Shown here piece after piece: positions 7,811 through 15,289 of a DNA stretch of 32,509 bases. How positions within the stretch are numbered: position 1 is the first letter of the stretch; the number at the start of each line of letters is the position of its first letter. The notes below the pieces were generated by a model. The model was not told the origin of the DNA and made no database searches. It saw nothing but the letters and a program-made list of their open reading frames with translations. The stretch spans positions 1 through 32,509 of the forward strand of contig JAWOGU010000484.1 of NCBI GenBank assembly GCA_046496595.1. The letters run 5' to 3'. The DNA is from GCA-2746795 sp046496595. GTDB taxonomy: Bacteria; Chloroflexota; Anaerolineae; Promineifilales; Promineifilaceae. Position numbers and translations under genes: made by a program.

Positions 7811-8734
7811 ATGTATTGGCTTGAAGTGAGTGTGGTGACTGACGGGGAAGGGGCGGAGGCTATTGCTGACGCGCTCAAACCATTTGCCTACCAGGAAAGT
7901 GTGGTCTTGGAGCAGTTGGGTGACGAAGATGACCTGGATCCCGACGCTCTGGAACCAGCCGTCACGGTTAAGATTTACGTAGCCGAAGAGAAGGATACAC
8001 CTGAATTTCGAGGACGAATTGAAGAGGTGGTGTATCAATACGGCCGTTTATACCCCATTCCTCCACCCAAATTCCGCAAATTACAAGATGAAGATTGGGC
8101 AAACGCCTGGAAGGCGCACTATCACCCATTTCGTATAGGCCAGAAAATATGGATTCAGCCGAGCTGGCTGGAGCCAGGAGACAGTTCTACGGCAGATGAA
8201 GATGGGATTCGGCCGGATGACGTGGTTTTAACGCTGGACCCGGGCATGGCTTTTGGCACCGGGCTGCATCCCACCACGCAAATGTGTTTGCGCGCCCTGG
8301 AAACATCTGTGACACCAGGCCAGACTGTGCTGGACGTGGGTACCGGCTCCGGAATTCTGGCGATTGCGGCGGCAAAACTGGGAGCCAGCCGTTTGTTGGC
8401 GTTTGATACGGATGAACTGGCGGTGGCTGCGACCCAGGATAATGCGGCAAAGAATGAGATAACAGAACGGTTGACGCTGTTTCAAGGCACGCTGGCGCAG
8501 GTGACGGAAAAGGGGTGGGATGTGGTTGTGGTGAACATTCTGGCGCCGGTGATTGTCAACCTGCTGGAACAGGACGATCTACTTTCTTACGTGGCGGAGA
8601 ACGGCCGTTTAATTTTGAGCGGTATCATTGAAGCGCAGGGTGAGGGCGTGGAAACGGCCGTGGCACAGGCCGGTGGGCGAGTGGTCGAGAAGCTGCAAAT
8701 CCGTGATTGGGTTAGTTATGTGATTTCCCGATAG
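7811..8734 (+). CDS. prmA: Ribosomal protein L11 methyltransferase
   Basis: SAM-dependent methyltransferase that trimethylates ribosomal protein L11 in studied bacteria. The 307 residues contain an N-terminal substrate-recognition domain. The catalytic domain shows DPGMAFGTGLHPTTQMCLRALE, SAM motif I VLDVGTGSGILAIAAAKLGA and motif IV VVVNILAPVI, all characteristic of PrmA. The ATG follows the dnaJ stop by two bases, so it is the last gene of the heat-shock operon. The dnaJ-prmA order is common in Gram-positive-type operons, but rsmE, which often follows there, is absent here. Two near-identical palindrome copies fall within the gene (8600-8609 exact, about 8653 imperfect). Confidence 0.94.
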   Translation: MYWLEVSVVTDGEGAEAIADALKPFAYQESVVLEQLGDEDDLDPDALEPAVTVKIYVAEEKDTPEFRGRIEEVVYQYGRLYPIPPPKFRKLQDEDWANAWKAHYHPFRIGQKIWIQPSWLEPGDSSTADEDGIRPDDVVLTLDPGMAFGTGLHPTTQMCLRALETSVTPGQTVLDVGTGSGILAIAAAKLGASRLLAFDTDELAVAATQDNAAKNEITERLTLFQGTLAQVTEKGWDVVVVNILAPVIVNLLEQDDLLSYVAENGRLILSGIIEAQGEGVETAVAQAGGRVVEKLQIRDWVSYVISR

Positions 8735-8770
8735 CTGGTGAACCGATCATTGTTTATTTAAAACGATAAA

Positions 8771-8798
8771 AGCCACAACGGCCGTTGTGGCTTTTTTT
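8771..8798 (+). terminator. Rho-independent terminator of the heat-shock operon
   Basis: A perfect 22-bp inverted repeat (8771-8792), AGCCACAACGG with its complement, is followed by seven T residues (8792-8798). The AACGGCCGTT palindrome forms its apex. It lies 36 bases after the prmA stop, between convergent operons. An A-rich left flank could allow weaker termination of the opposing infA transcript. Confidence 0.92.
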
Positions 8799-8858
8799 AT
8801 CTTAACGTATGTCGATTTGAATGGTGTGGGTAAAACGCCTTTAATACCGGTAAAACAA

Positions 8859-9107
8859 TCAGGCGCCGCCTTGTTGCGGGCTGCGGCTGCGATGATAACG
8901 ATAGGTGATACGCCCGCGCCCTAAATCGTATGGGGTCATTTCCAATCTCACCCGATCACCAAGTAAGATGCGGATGTAATATTTGCGCATTCTGCCGGAC
9001 AGGTAGGCCAATACTTCATGCCCATTGTCCAACGCAATTTTGAACTGCGTATTCGGCAGCAGTTCAACGACGGTGCCTTCCACTTCTAATTTATCTTTAC
9101 TCGACAT
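8859..9107 (-). CDS. infA: Translation initiation factor IF-1
   Basis: Small S1/OB-fold protein that binds the 30S A site during initiation. The 82 residues include the IF-1 signatures EVEGTVVELLPNTQFKI, LDNGHEVLAYLSGRMRKYYIRIL, GDRVRLEMTPYDL and GRGRITYRY. The C-terminus is about 10 residues longer than usual (HRSRSPQQGGA) and mildly basic. The ATG at 9107 has AGGAG (complement of 9112-9116) upstream, placed in the 12-base gap after the rpsA stop, so it is co-transcribed with rpsA. This rpsA-infA pairing differs from the common placement of infA among ribosomal protein genes such as rpmJ/rpsM. Confidence 0.96.
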   Translation of the reverse strand: MSSKDKLEVEGTVVELLPNTQFKIALDNGHEVLAYLSGRMRKYYIRILLGDRVRLEMTPYDLGRGRITYRYHRSRSPQQGGA

Positions 9108-9119
9108 AAGTCTCCTGGT

Positions 9120-10343
9120 TTATTCTTCTTCAGCCGTAACGGCCGTTTCCTCAGCTACCGCCGCCTCGGCGGCAGCCACAGCAGATTCATCTACACTTGT
9201 ATCTGCCAATTCTTCGGCACTGGACATGTGTTGGGCCATCCACTCAATTTGTTCTTGAGCCGTCACAGCTTTCAGGCTTAAACCGATTCGCTGACGACGC
9301 TGATCAATGCTCACCACTCGCAGCAAATGCGTTTCCCCTTCTTTGACAACCTCAGAAGCTTTTTCGACGTTGGTGCGCGATAATTGGGAAACGTGCAGCA
9401 GCCCTTCAATGCCCGGTTCGATTTCAGCAAACGCGCCGTAATCCAAAATGCGGGTAATGGTCCCTTCGACCAATTGATTCAGTTCGTACCGCTCTTCAAT
9501 GTTGTCCCAGGGATTGGTCAATACCTGCTTGCGGCTCAGGCTAATCCGCTGTTCACCCTGATCCAGTTTGAGCACGACCACCTGAACTTCGTCACCCACC
9601 TTAACAACTTCGCGGGGATGATCAATACGGTGCCAGGCCAGTTCGGAAATATGAACCAGACCGTCAGCGCCGCCAATGTCAACAAAAATGCCAAAATCAC
9701 GCAAGCCGCTCACGCGACCAGTCAAGATGTCGCCTTCTTTCAGGTTTTCTAAAAGTTCGGTCTTGCACTTTTCTTCCCATTCTTTTTGGGCGTCGCGTTG
9801 GGAGAATACCAAGCGGCGGCGGCGGCGATCCACTTCAATGATTTTAACGGGCAGTTTTTGGCCACGCAGTTTGGCCAGGCGCTGCTGCCGTTTGCGGTCG
9901 CTCATACCCGGTGTCAGATCGGTGAGATGCGATGCGGGCACAAAACCGCGTAAGCGGCCAAATGGGATAATGGCGCCGCCTTTGTTGTACCCGGTTATTT
10001 CCTCTTCAATGATTTCGCCGCTTTCCATCAGGGCTTCGGCGTCAATCCAATCTTGATTGAGCATAGCCATGTGAATAGAGACGATGAGGCTGTCTGATTG
10101 CTCGGTGTCCAGGATGAAAACAGGAATCTCATCATTCACTTTGAGAGCTGCCCGATCTTCGTCAGACAATTTGCTTAAATCGCTGGGAGGAACCAGACCA
10201 TCGCGTTTTAAGCCTAGATCAACGATGATTCCCTGGTTGTTAATAGCGACGATAATACCCTTGCGGATATCGCCAGCTTCCGGCAGTTCATAATCATGCT
10301 GATCTAATAATTCTTGTAAAAACTGTGCATCTTCGCTCGACAT
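9120..10343 (-). CDS. rpsA: 30S ribosomal protein S1 (four S1 domains)
   Basis: RNA-binding ribosomal protein that helps capture mRNA on the 30S subunit. The 407 residues contain four S1/OB repeats at about 22-93, 110-184, 202-271 and 290-359. The third (GRVSGLRDFGIFVDIGGADGLVHISELAW) and fourth (GTITRILDYGAFAEIEPGIEGLLHVSQLS) match the canonical RNA-binding repeat best. The first two are divergent, as is usual in S1. The length fits short S1 proteins with four repeats rather than the six of E. coli. The last 45 residues are an acidic Ala/Glu tail that includes EETAV from an AACGGCCGTT palindrome (9138-9147). It is preceded by a long leader with its own promoter and a terminator-like hairpin. 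Confidence 0.94.
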   Translation of the reverse strand: MSSEDAQFLQELLDQHDYELPEAGDIRKGIIVAINNQGIIVDLGLKRDGLVPPSDLSKLSDEDRAALKVNDEIPVFILDTEQSDSLIVSIHMAMLNQDWIDAEALMESGEIIEEEITGYNKGGAIIPFGRLRGFVPASHLTDLTPGMSDRKRQQRLAKLRGQKLPVKIIEVDRRRRRLVFSQRDAQKEWEEKCKTELLENLKEGDILTGRVSGLRDFGIFVDIGGADGLVHISELAWHRIDHPREVVKVGDEVQVVVLKLDQGEQRISLSRKQVLTNPWDNIEERYELNQLVEGTITRILDYGAFAEIEPGIEGLLHVSQLSRTNVEKASEVVKEGETHLLRVVSIDQRRQRIGLSLKAVTAQEQIEWMAQHMSSAEELADTSVDESAVAAAEAAVAEETAVTAEEE

Positions 10344-10622
10344 TTAATAAACTCTTCCAAAAAGGGGATGTGGATTTTCAAGAAAAAAACTCGGCCGTCA
10401 CAAGGAGTAAAAGTGAACACGGCCGAGTTAATAATTTCGTAACTCTAGATGTACCGTTGTTTAGGGGAATTAAGTAAGTTATAAGACTTTACTTAAACAT
10501 GTTCCTCAGAGCTGACAACAGAACACAAGATTTCTCTCGGATCGTCACTCTATGCACCACACATTGTTAATTGTTTAGAATGTAAAGTGCGTTCCCAACA
10601 GCAACTCAGCCTACTTAGCTTG
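10344..10622 (-). promoter_or_regulatory. Long structured leader of rpsA, or a separate small RNA
   Basis: The 361 bases between rpsA and the FAH-family gene hold no credible gene. Transcription from the promoter at 10626-10654 would give about 275 leader bases before the rpsA ATG. On the minus strand I see two more possible stems. One is GCACTTTACATT with AATGTGTGGTGC (about 10557-10592), 12 pairs with G-T wobbles and one T-T. The other is TTAAGTAAAGT with ACTTACTTAA (about 10470-10498). A terminator-like hairpin follows at 10388-10429. No start codon with a good ribosome binding site and reading frame was found. I do not recognise a known RNA family here. Confidence 0.5.
10382..10429 (-). 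terminator. Intrinsic terminator or attenuator ahead of rpsA
   Basis: Read on the minus strand, AACTCGGCCGT and ACGGCCGAGTT form a perfect 11-bp stem (10388-10398 with 10419-10429) around a 20-base loop, followed by seven T residues. No promoter-like sequence lies between it and the rpsA ATG 45 bases downstream. It therefore either attenuates rpsA or ends an upstream RNA with frequent read-through. Confidence 0.8.
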
Positions 10623-10625
10623 AAG

Positions 10626-10654
10626 ATTATAGCCAGTCCCCTCTGCGTTGTCAA
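10626..10654 (-). promoter_or_regulatory. Consensus sigma70 promoter for the rpsA leader
   Basis: On the minus strand, TTGACA (10649-10654) and TATAAT (10626-10631) are separated by exactly 17 bp, a perfect match to the vegetative consensus. The predicted start is near 10619. It lies 51 bases beyond the stop of the FAH-family gene. Confidence 0.9.
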
Positions 10655-10704
10655 AAACAGGTCGGATTTTATGAGCGTTACCCAGGTGGTTTGTGAGGAA
10701 GCGA

Positions 10705-11565
10705 TCAACCGATTTGATTGCGTAGGGTTCCTATCATTTCGATTTCACTTTCCAGTACGTCACCGGGCTGTAGAAATTCGGGCGGCGTGCGCGCAAAACC
10801 GACGCCGCTGGGCGTGCCGGTGGCAATGATATCGCCGGCTAACAGGGTCATGCCGCGAGCCAGGTGGTTGATGATGGCGGGGATGGTGAAGATCATGTAT
10901 TGTGTGCTGCTGTCTTGTTTGGTGACACCGTTGACGCGGCTGGTGATGTGAAGTTGATGCGGGTCGGGCAGGGCGTCGCGGGTGATAATCCAGGGTCCCA
11001 TGGGGCAGGCGCCGTCCAGACTTTTGCCTATGAAGTATTGTTTGTGTTGATATTGCAGATCGCGGGCGCTGATGTCGTTGATGATGGTGTAGCCGAAGAC
11101 GTGGTCCAGGGCTTGTTCGGCTGCAATGTTTTTGCCGGGTTTACCGATGATGACGCCGAGTTCTACTTCGTAATCGATTTGTTCTGAGACGGTGGGATCG
11201 TAGGGGATGGAGGCGTAGGGGGCGTTAACGGCCGTTGTCGCCTTGGTAAACACAATGGGAACTGCCGGCAGTTCGCTCTTTTTACCGCGAGCCGTGTACG
11301 ATTCTACGGCGTGTTCCGCGTAGTTCAGTCCCAGGCACATGACGTTGCGCCGGGGAGTGGGAATAGGCGCCAGCAGGTAGACATCGTGGAGCTGCCAGGC
11401 TGGCGGCGTGGTGCGTGCGATTTCTTGGGCCGCGGCCAGACCCGCCGCTCCCAGGTCGATGAGGGTGAGCATGTCGGGCGCAACGGCCGTTAAATCGACA
11501 ATGCCCTGGTCCGTAACAGCCCCAATCCGAACAATCTCGTTGTGAACAAACGTGATCAGCTTCAT
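10705..11565 (-). CDS. Fumarylacetoacetate hydrolase (FAH) family protein
   Basis: Metal-dependent enzyme of the FAH superfamily, whose members act on 2,4-diketo acids or 2-keto acids (acylpyruvate hydrolase, oxaloacetate tautomerase or decarboxylase, 2-hydroxyhepta-2,4-diene-1,7-dioate isomerase). The 286 residues start with a short N-terminal domain, then the catalytic core: CLGLNYAEHA near 77-86, the metal-binding pair in DYEVELGVIIGKPG (E133, E135), GYTIINDISARDLQ with the third metal ligand D164, GKSLDGACPMGPWI, and GTPSGVGF near 250-257. All expected ligands are present, so an active enzyme is likely. Only two bases separate it from the preceding M23 fusion gene, so they are probably co-transcribed. 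The substrate cannot be assigned from sequence. Confidence 0.9.
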   Translation of the reverse strand: MKLITFVHNEIVRIGAVTDQGIVDLTAVAPDMLTLIDLGAAGLAAAQEIARTTPPAWQLHDVYLLAPIPTPRRNVMCLGLNYAEHAVESYTARGKKSELPAVPIVFTKATTAVNAPYASIPYDPTVSEQIDYEVELGVIIGKPGKNIAAEQALDHVFGYTIINDISARDLQYQHKQYFIGKSLDGACPMGPWIITRDALPDPHQLHITSRVNGVTKQDSSTQYMIFTIPAIINHLARGMTLLAGDIIATGTPSGVGFARTPPEFLQPGDVLESEIEMIGTLRNQIG

Positions 11566-11567
11566 GG

Positions 11568-13940
11568 TTAGCGCCTGCCCACCACTTTACCGATGCCCCG
11601 GCCTACCCACACCTCTTCCTTAAAGGCCGGATTGCTGGCGGAGGCCACAAAGTAAGTGACGCCTTGTACCGTAGGCCGCTTCTGTAATTCCTGCCAGAAT
11701 TCAATGTACTGCCGTCCTTTCATGTGCGCCGGTGTGCCCCCTTTGTTGTTGCTGGCTTCTGTCACGTAAATGGGTTTGTACCGGAAACGGGCAATGTAAT
11801 CATCCAGCACGTCCAGGCTGCGCTGCATCGGATAGATATTGGACCAGTAGAGATGCACGCCCAGGCCATCGGCGGCTTCCACTGCCGCCCGGCTGGCTTC
11901 AATAAACTGGATGTGGTCATGTTTGAAGTCCGCGACAGCGCCACCCGGCGAGAGTCCGGGATAGATATAGCGGTAGCCTGGCAGCGCCTGCTTGTAAAGC
12001 TGGTGCAGTTCCAGCCACCAACGGGCAAACGCCGCGCCGTCTGCCCAGGAGCTAAACAATCCTTCAGGGCGCAAATTGGGTTCATTGTGTAGTTCAATGA
12101 CCACCTTCTTGCCTTGCAGCAGATTCAGGGTGCGCTGCATGTCGCTCAGAGTGTCGTTCAGAAACTGTCGGGGACTAATGTTGCGCCCGCCAAAATCCAA
12201 AAACGCGCGTACGACCCATTTGGCGTCGGGATGTTGGGCTGTCAGTTTGCGGATGCCGTTGGGATTATGGAAACTGAGCAGTTTGATCATGCCGGGGCGC
12301 GTGTCGGCGAATTCTTGCACCTCGTCATCGTAAATATCGGGGTCGGCGGAGGCGTGCAGCCCGATTTCAGCGTGTCCCATCGGTTCCGGGTCCGGATTAA
12401 GCGGCGGATTGGGAGAAGGGGAAGGAGCGCCACTGCCGAAGGGCGGCTGCAAAATCTTGTCATCCACGCGTACGGGGGTGTATTCGCCCTGTGCCGCTCC
12501 GGTGACGGTGATGTGGGCATTGCCAGGCACAAAACCGATGTTGTTGGCGTTCCGCCGGGGTGCATCACGCAAATTGAGACCATACGGACCGGTAACGGCC
12601 GTTGTGCCCGAAACCACAATCCCCGATGTAAAAGCCCAGCCCGGTGTCGTATCATGCACAGGGATAAGCGGCGGCAGTGGTTCGGTCGGTTGAGTGGCGC
12701 CCTCCGGTTGTTCAACCGGCGGCAGCACAGCCGGTAAATCACTGATGTCCGCTTTGGCGGCGCGCACAGGCGTAAACTCTCCCTTCACCTTACCCGCCAC
12801 CTGCGCCCGCGCTCCCTCGCGCAAAGTGCCCAGCTTCGCGCCCGTGCGCGCCGGCGTCGCCCTTAAATTGGTGCCAAAACGCCCTGAAATGGCTTCGTTA
12901 CCCTGCACAGACAAATTGCCCGACCAGGCCCAACCCAAAATTGAATCCGGAGTCGGCGCCGGTGGCGGCGTGGGGGGCGTCACCCGGTCAGGAATATTAA
13001 CCGGGCCGGAAAACTGATTCACATGAACCCGCACCGGCAAATATTCACCCTGCTGCGCGCCCGTCACCTCAATGGTACTGCCTCCTGCCACCAGCCCAAT
13101 ATTCTGGCCTGTCCGCTGCGGCGCAGCGCGCAGGTTGATGCCATATTGCCCCACCACTGCCTTATTGCCAGACGGCGTCAGGTAACTGGCAAATGCCCAG
13201 CCATCTACCAACTCATTATCCGAATCTGAACCGGGTTGAGGTTTGGGTAGAGGAGGTGTGGGTACGCTGTTGCTTAAAGCGGCCGTTGGTACCTGCACCG
13301 GCAGATACTGTCCCCTGGCAGGTCCGGTAATAACCATCACCGTACCGCCAGGGACCAAATCAATGAGCTTGCCATTCACACTGGGCGTTTCTCTTAAATT
13401 GATGCCCCCGGTATTCGCCTGCGCCAGATCGTTGATCACAAAAACACCATCGCGATAAGCCCAGCCATTCGTAAAAGGTCCGGCCGGTCTTTGCACGCCC
13501 AGCAGAGGCAGCAAAAACGGCGTCGGATCCACAATATTACCCGGCCAATTCCCCTGAGTTTCCCCCCGGTGTTTCAGTGTGAGGTGCAAATGAGAGCCAA
13601 AACTGTTCCCGGTGTTATCCGCTGTACCAAGCAGACTGCCAGCCTCAACTGCCTGACCTGCCCGTACTGAAACATCCTGCAAATGGGCATAAATCGTTTC
13701 GTAGCCGTCTGCGTGTTCAATGCGAATGTGTTTGCCATAATTGTGTCCGGCAGGATCCGCCTGCACCATTTTGACAGTTCCCGGCGCCACAGAAAACACT
13801 TTGCTGCCCGTGGGGGCCATAATATCAATGCCTTCATGACCGGGTAAACCAAATTGAGCATAATTTTGCGGATTTGCGCCAAAATATTGATTGATGCTGC
13901 GGAACTCAGTGGGCCACGCCTGAAACTTGAAACTACTCAT
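11568..13940 (-). CDS. Fusion of M23 metallopeptidase, four SH3b-like repeats and a glycosidase-like domain
   Basis: A 790-residue multidomain protein. Residues about 30-145 are an M23 (LytM-type) peptidase with zinc ligands H35 and D39 (HEGID), catalytic H86 (YAHL) and H117-x-H119 (SHLHL). Four tandem SH3b-like repeats follow at about 158-218, 246-307, 336-394 and 433-493, each with a GWA opening, an NLR-x-x-P turn and a closing Y/F-x-PVR/Q. Proline-rich linkers join them. The region from about 520 to 780 resembles a TIM-barrel glycosidase, with ELHNEPNLRP (candidate acid/base E620) and IYVTEAS (candidate nucleophile E728). The ATG at 13940 has a strong AAGGAG upstream. No signal peptide is visible at the N-terminus. 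A cell-wall or polysaccharide-degrading role is inferred. Domain calls are firm for M23 and moderate for the glycosidase. Confidence 0.88.
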   Translation of the reverse strand: MSSFKFQAWPTEFRSINQYFGANPQNYAQFGLPGHEGIDIMAPTGSKVFSVAPGTVKMVQADPAGHNYGKHIRIEHADGYETIYAHLQDVSVRAGQAVEAGSLLGTADNTGNSFGSHLHLTLKHRGETQGNWPGNIVDPTPFLLPLLGVQRPAGPFTNGWAYRDGVFVINDLAQANTGGINLRETPSVNGKLIDLVPGGTVMVITGPARGQYLPVQVPTAALSNSVPTPPLPKPQPGSDSDNELVDGWAFASYLTPSGNKAVVGQYGINLRAAPQRTGQNIGLVAGGSTIEVTGAQQGEYLPVRVHVNQFSGPVNIPDRVTPPTPPPAPTPDSILGWAWSGNLSVQGNEAISGRFGTNLRATPARTGAKLGTLREGARAQVAGKVKGEFTPVRAAKADISDLPAVLPPVEQPEGATQPTEPLPPLIPVHDTTPGWAFTSGIVVSGTTAVTGPYGLNLRDAPRRNANNIGFVPGNAHITVTGAAQGEYTPVRVDDKILQPPFGSGAPSPSPNPPLNPDPEPMGHAEIGLHASADPDIYDDEVQEFADTRPGMIKLLSFHNPNGIRKLTAQHPDAKWVVRAFLDFGGRNISPRQFLNDTLSDMQRTLNLLQGKKVVIELHNEPNLRPEGLFSSWADGAAFARWWLELHQLYKQALPGYRYIYPGLSPGGAVADFKHDHIQFIEASRAAVEAADGLGVHLYWSNIYPMQRSLDVLDDYIARFRYKPIYVTEASNNKGGTPAHMKGRQYIEFWQELQKRPTVQGVTYFVASASNPAFKEEVWVGRGIGKVVGRR

Positions 13941-14074
13941 GGGACACTCCTTACTGATTCAGCTTGGGGAAATCACCGGGCGGTTCTTTCCGATAAACTA
14001 TTTACTTGTTGTGACAGCCAGATGGTATGTCGAGATTGAGGAAAATGGTCTGGACCAGTTAACAATGGCCGCAA

Positions 14075-14860
14075 TTAGCGAGTACGACGCTGCCAATATT
14101 CTTTGGGCGCCAGGTCGCTTAAGTCTTCAGCATGTAGGAAATCCAAGATCAGCCGGTTAAAGACAGCCTTTTCTTGCAGCATGGGAAAATGATGGCAGGT
14201 ATCCAACCCCACATAAAAACGATTGTTGCCTGAGCGGCGCAGATGATAATATTCACCATCCGGTGGTTTCACAATCGAGTCCTGGTTACCAAATACCATC
14301 AAAATGGGGCGCGGGCAGTTGGCTATATCGGCCACCAAATTCATATTGGCAATTTCAGAAGCTAGCGCATTCATGGCGGCGGGATCTGTTTTCCTTACTT
14401 CGGAATCCACTTCATTGAAAGAGTTGGCTTTCCCCAACTGCTTCAATATAAAATCTGGTGAAGAGTCCACCAGACGGGGTTCCATATAAGAACCGGTAAT
14501 GGGCAGCGCCACCGTCACCAGTTTTTCTATGCTTTCCGGATAGGTCATCGTATATTTCAAAGCGGCAGCCGCGCCTAAACCATGCCCGATCAACGTCACC
14601 GGTTTCATGATGCCCAGTTGGTTGATAAACTGATCAATCATGGTGACGTAAGAGCGGATACTATATTGATCTGCCTCTTTACTGGAATCGCCAAATCCCC
14701 AAAGATCAAACGCAAAAGCGCGATGTTTTGTAGAAAGCGCCTGCATCGATGACCACCAATAGCGCCAGGAACCAAGCCAGCCGTGTACAAAAATCAAAGG
14801 CTCGCCTCGTCCCAGGACTTCGTAGTGAATCAAGTGGTTACCGACGGTTGTGATGCTCAT
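14075..14860 (-). CDS. Alpha/beta hydrolase-fold protein lacking the nucleophilic serine
   Basis: A 261-residue alpha/beta hydrolase-fold protein. It shows the oxyanion-hole region FVHGWLG (about 24-30), the WGFGDS segment (54-59) and the nucleophile elbow IGHGLG (91-96). The expected G-x-S-x-G serine is replaced by glycine at 94 (codon GGT, one base from AGT). The acid D (GNQDSIV) and histidine (CHHFPML) of the triad are retained. It is a paralogue of the gene at 23024-23833, which keeps GHSMGG and shares the HGW and FWGFGD/LWGFGD motifs. It may be a non-catalytic partner, a binding protein, or an enzyme of altered chemistry. It ends the long minus-strand unit, 31 bases after the lone receiver gene. 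No clear Shine-Dalgarno sequence is seen. Confidence 0.88.
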   Translation of the reverse strand: MSITTVGNHLIHYEVLGRGEPLIFVHGWLGSWRYWWSSMQALSTKHRAFAFDLWGFGDSSKEADQYSIRSYVTMIDQFINQLGIMKPVTLIGHGLGAAAALKYTMTYPESIEKLVTVALPITGSYMEPRLVDSSPDFILKQLGKANSFNEVDSEVRKTDPAAMNALASEIANMNLVADIANCPRPILMVFGNQDSIVKPPDGEYYHLRRSGNNRFYVGLDTCHHFPMLQEKAVFNRLILDFLHAEDLSDLAPKEYWQRRTR

Positions 14861-14891
14861 AGATCGCGCGGTTTTTCGCTTAAATAGTAGA

Positions 14892-15257
14892 TTATTTCTT
14901 CAAGACACGGTTAATCGTGCCGATTAGTTCGTCTGGCGCAAATGGTTTGAGAATATATTGGGAAGCGCCAACGCTTAACCCGGTTTGTATTTCCGATTCT
15001 TGTCCTTTGGCGGAAAGAAATATGACCGGGACATCTTTGGTGGAATCAATTTCTTTAAGCCGACGGCAAGCTTCATACCCTGTCATGCGGGGCATACGAA
15101 CGTCCATGAGGATCAGATCAAACTGCTTGGTTTGAGCTGCTTCGACCGCCAATGCGCCATTTTCCACGCTGGTGACATCAAAGCCGTTAAACTGAAGTGT
15201 CAGAACAACCAGTTCGCGTATATCTTGATCATCTTCTGCGATTAAAATTTTTGTCAT
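14892..15257 (-). CDS. Single-domain response regulator (CheY-like)
   Basis: A 121-residue stand-alone receiver domain. It has the acidic pair D9/D10 (LIAEDDQD), the phospho-acceptor Asp at about 52 (LILMDVRMP), the switch Ser (VIFLSAKG, here Ser rather than Thr) and the conserved Lys (YILKPF). No output domain is present. It lies 32 bases after the large histidine kinase gene, its obvious partner, and just ahead of the serine-less hydrolase. It may relay phosphate or act by protein-protein contact. Confidence 0.95.
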   Translation of the reverse strand: MTKILIAEDDQDIRELVVLTLQFNGFDVTSVENGALAVEAAQTKQFDLILMDVRMPRMTGYEACRRLKEIDSTKDVPVIFLSAKGQESEIQTGLSVGASQYILKPFAPDELIGTINRVLKK

Positions 15258-15289
15258 AGCTTACCGTCTCTTGTTATGGTGGATTGCGA

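Noticed and set aside
10382..10622. T-box, 6S RNA, tmRNA or SRP RNA in the rpsA leader
   Set aside because: No T-box motif, no end-to-end pairing expected for 6S RNA, and no tmRNA or SRP conserved segments were found.
12114..12737. Open frame of 207 codons on the plus strand inside the M23 fusion gene
   Set aside because: It is a shadow of a real gene with clear domains on the other strand; there is no start context and no recognisable protein.
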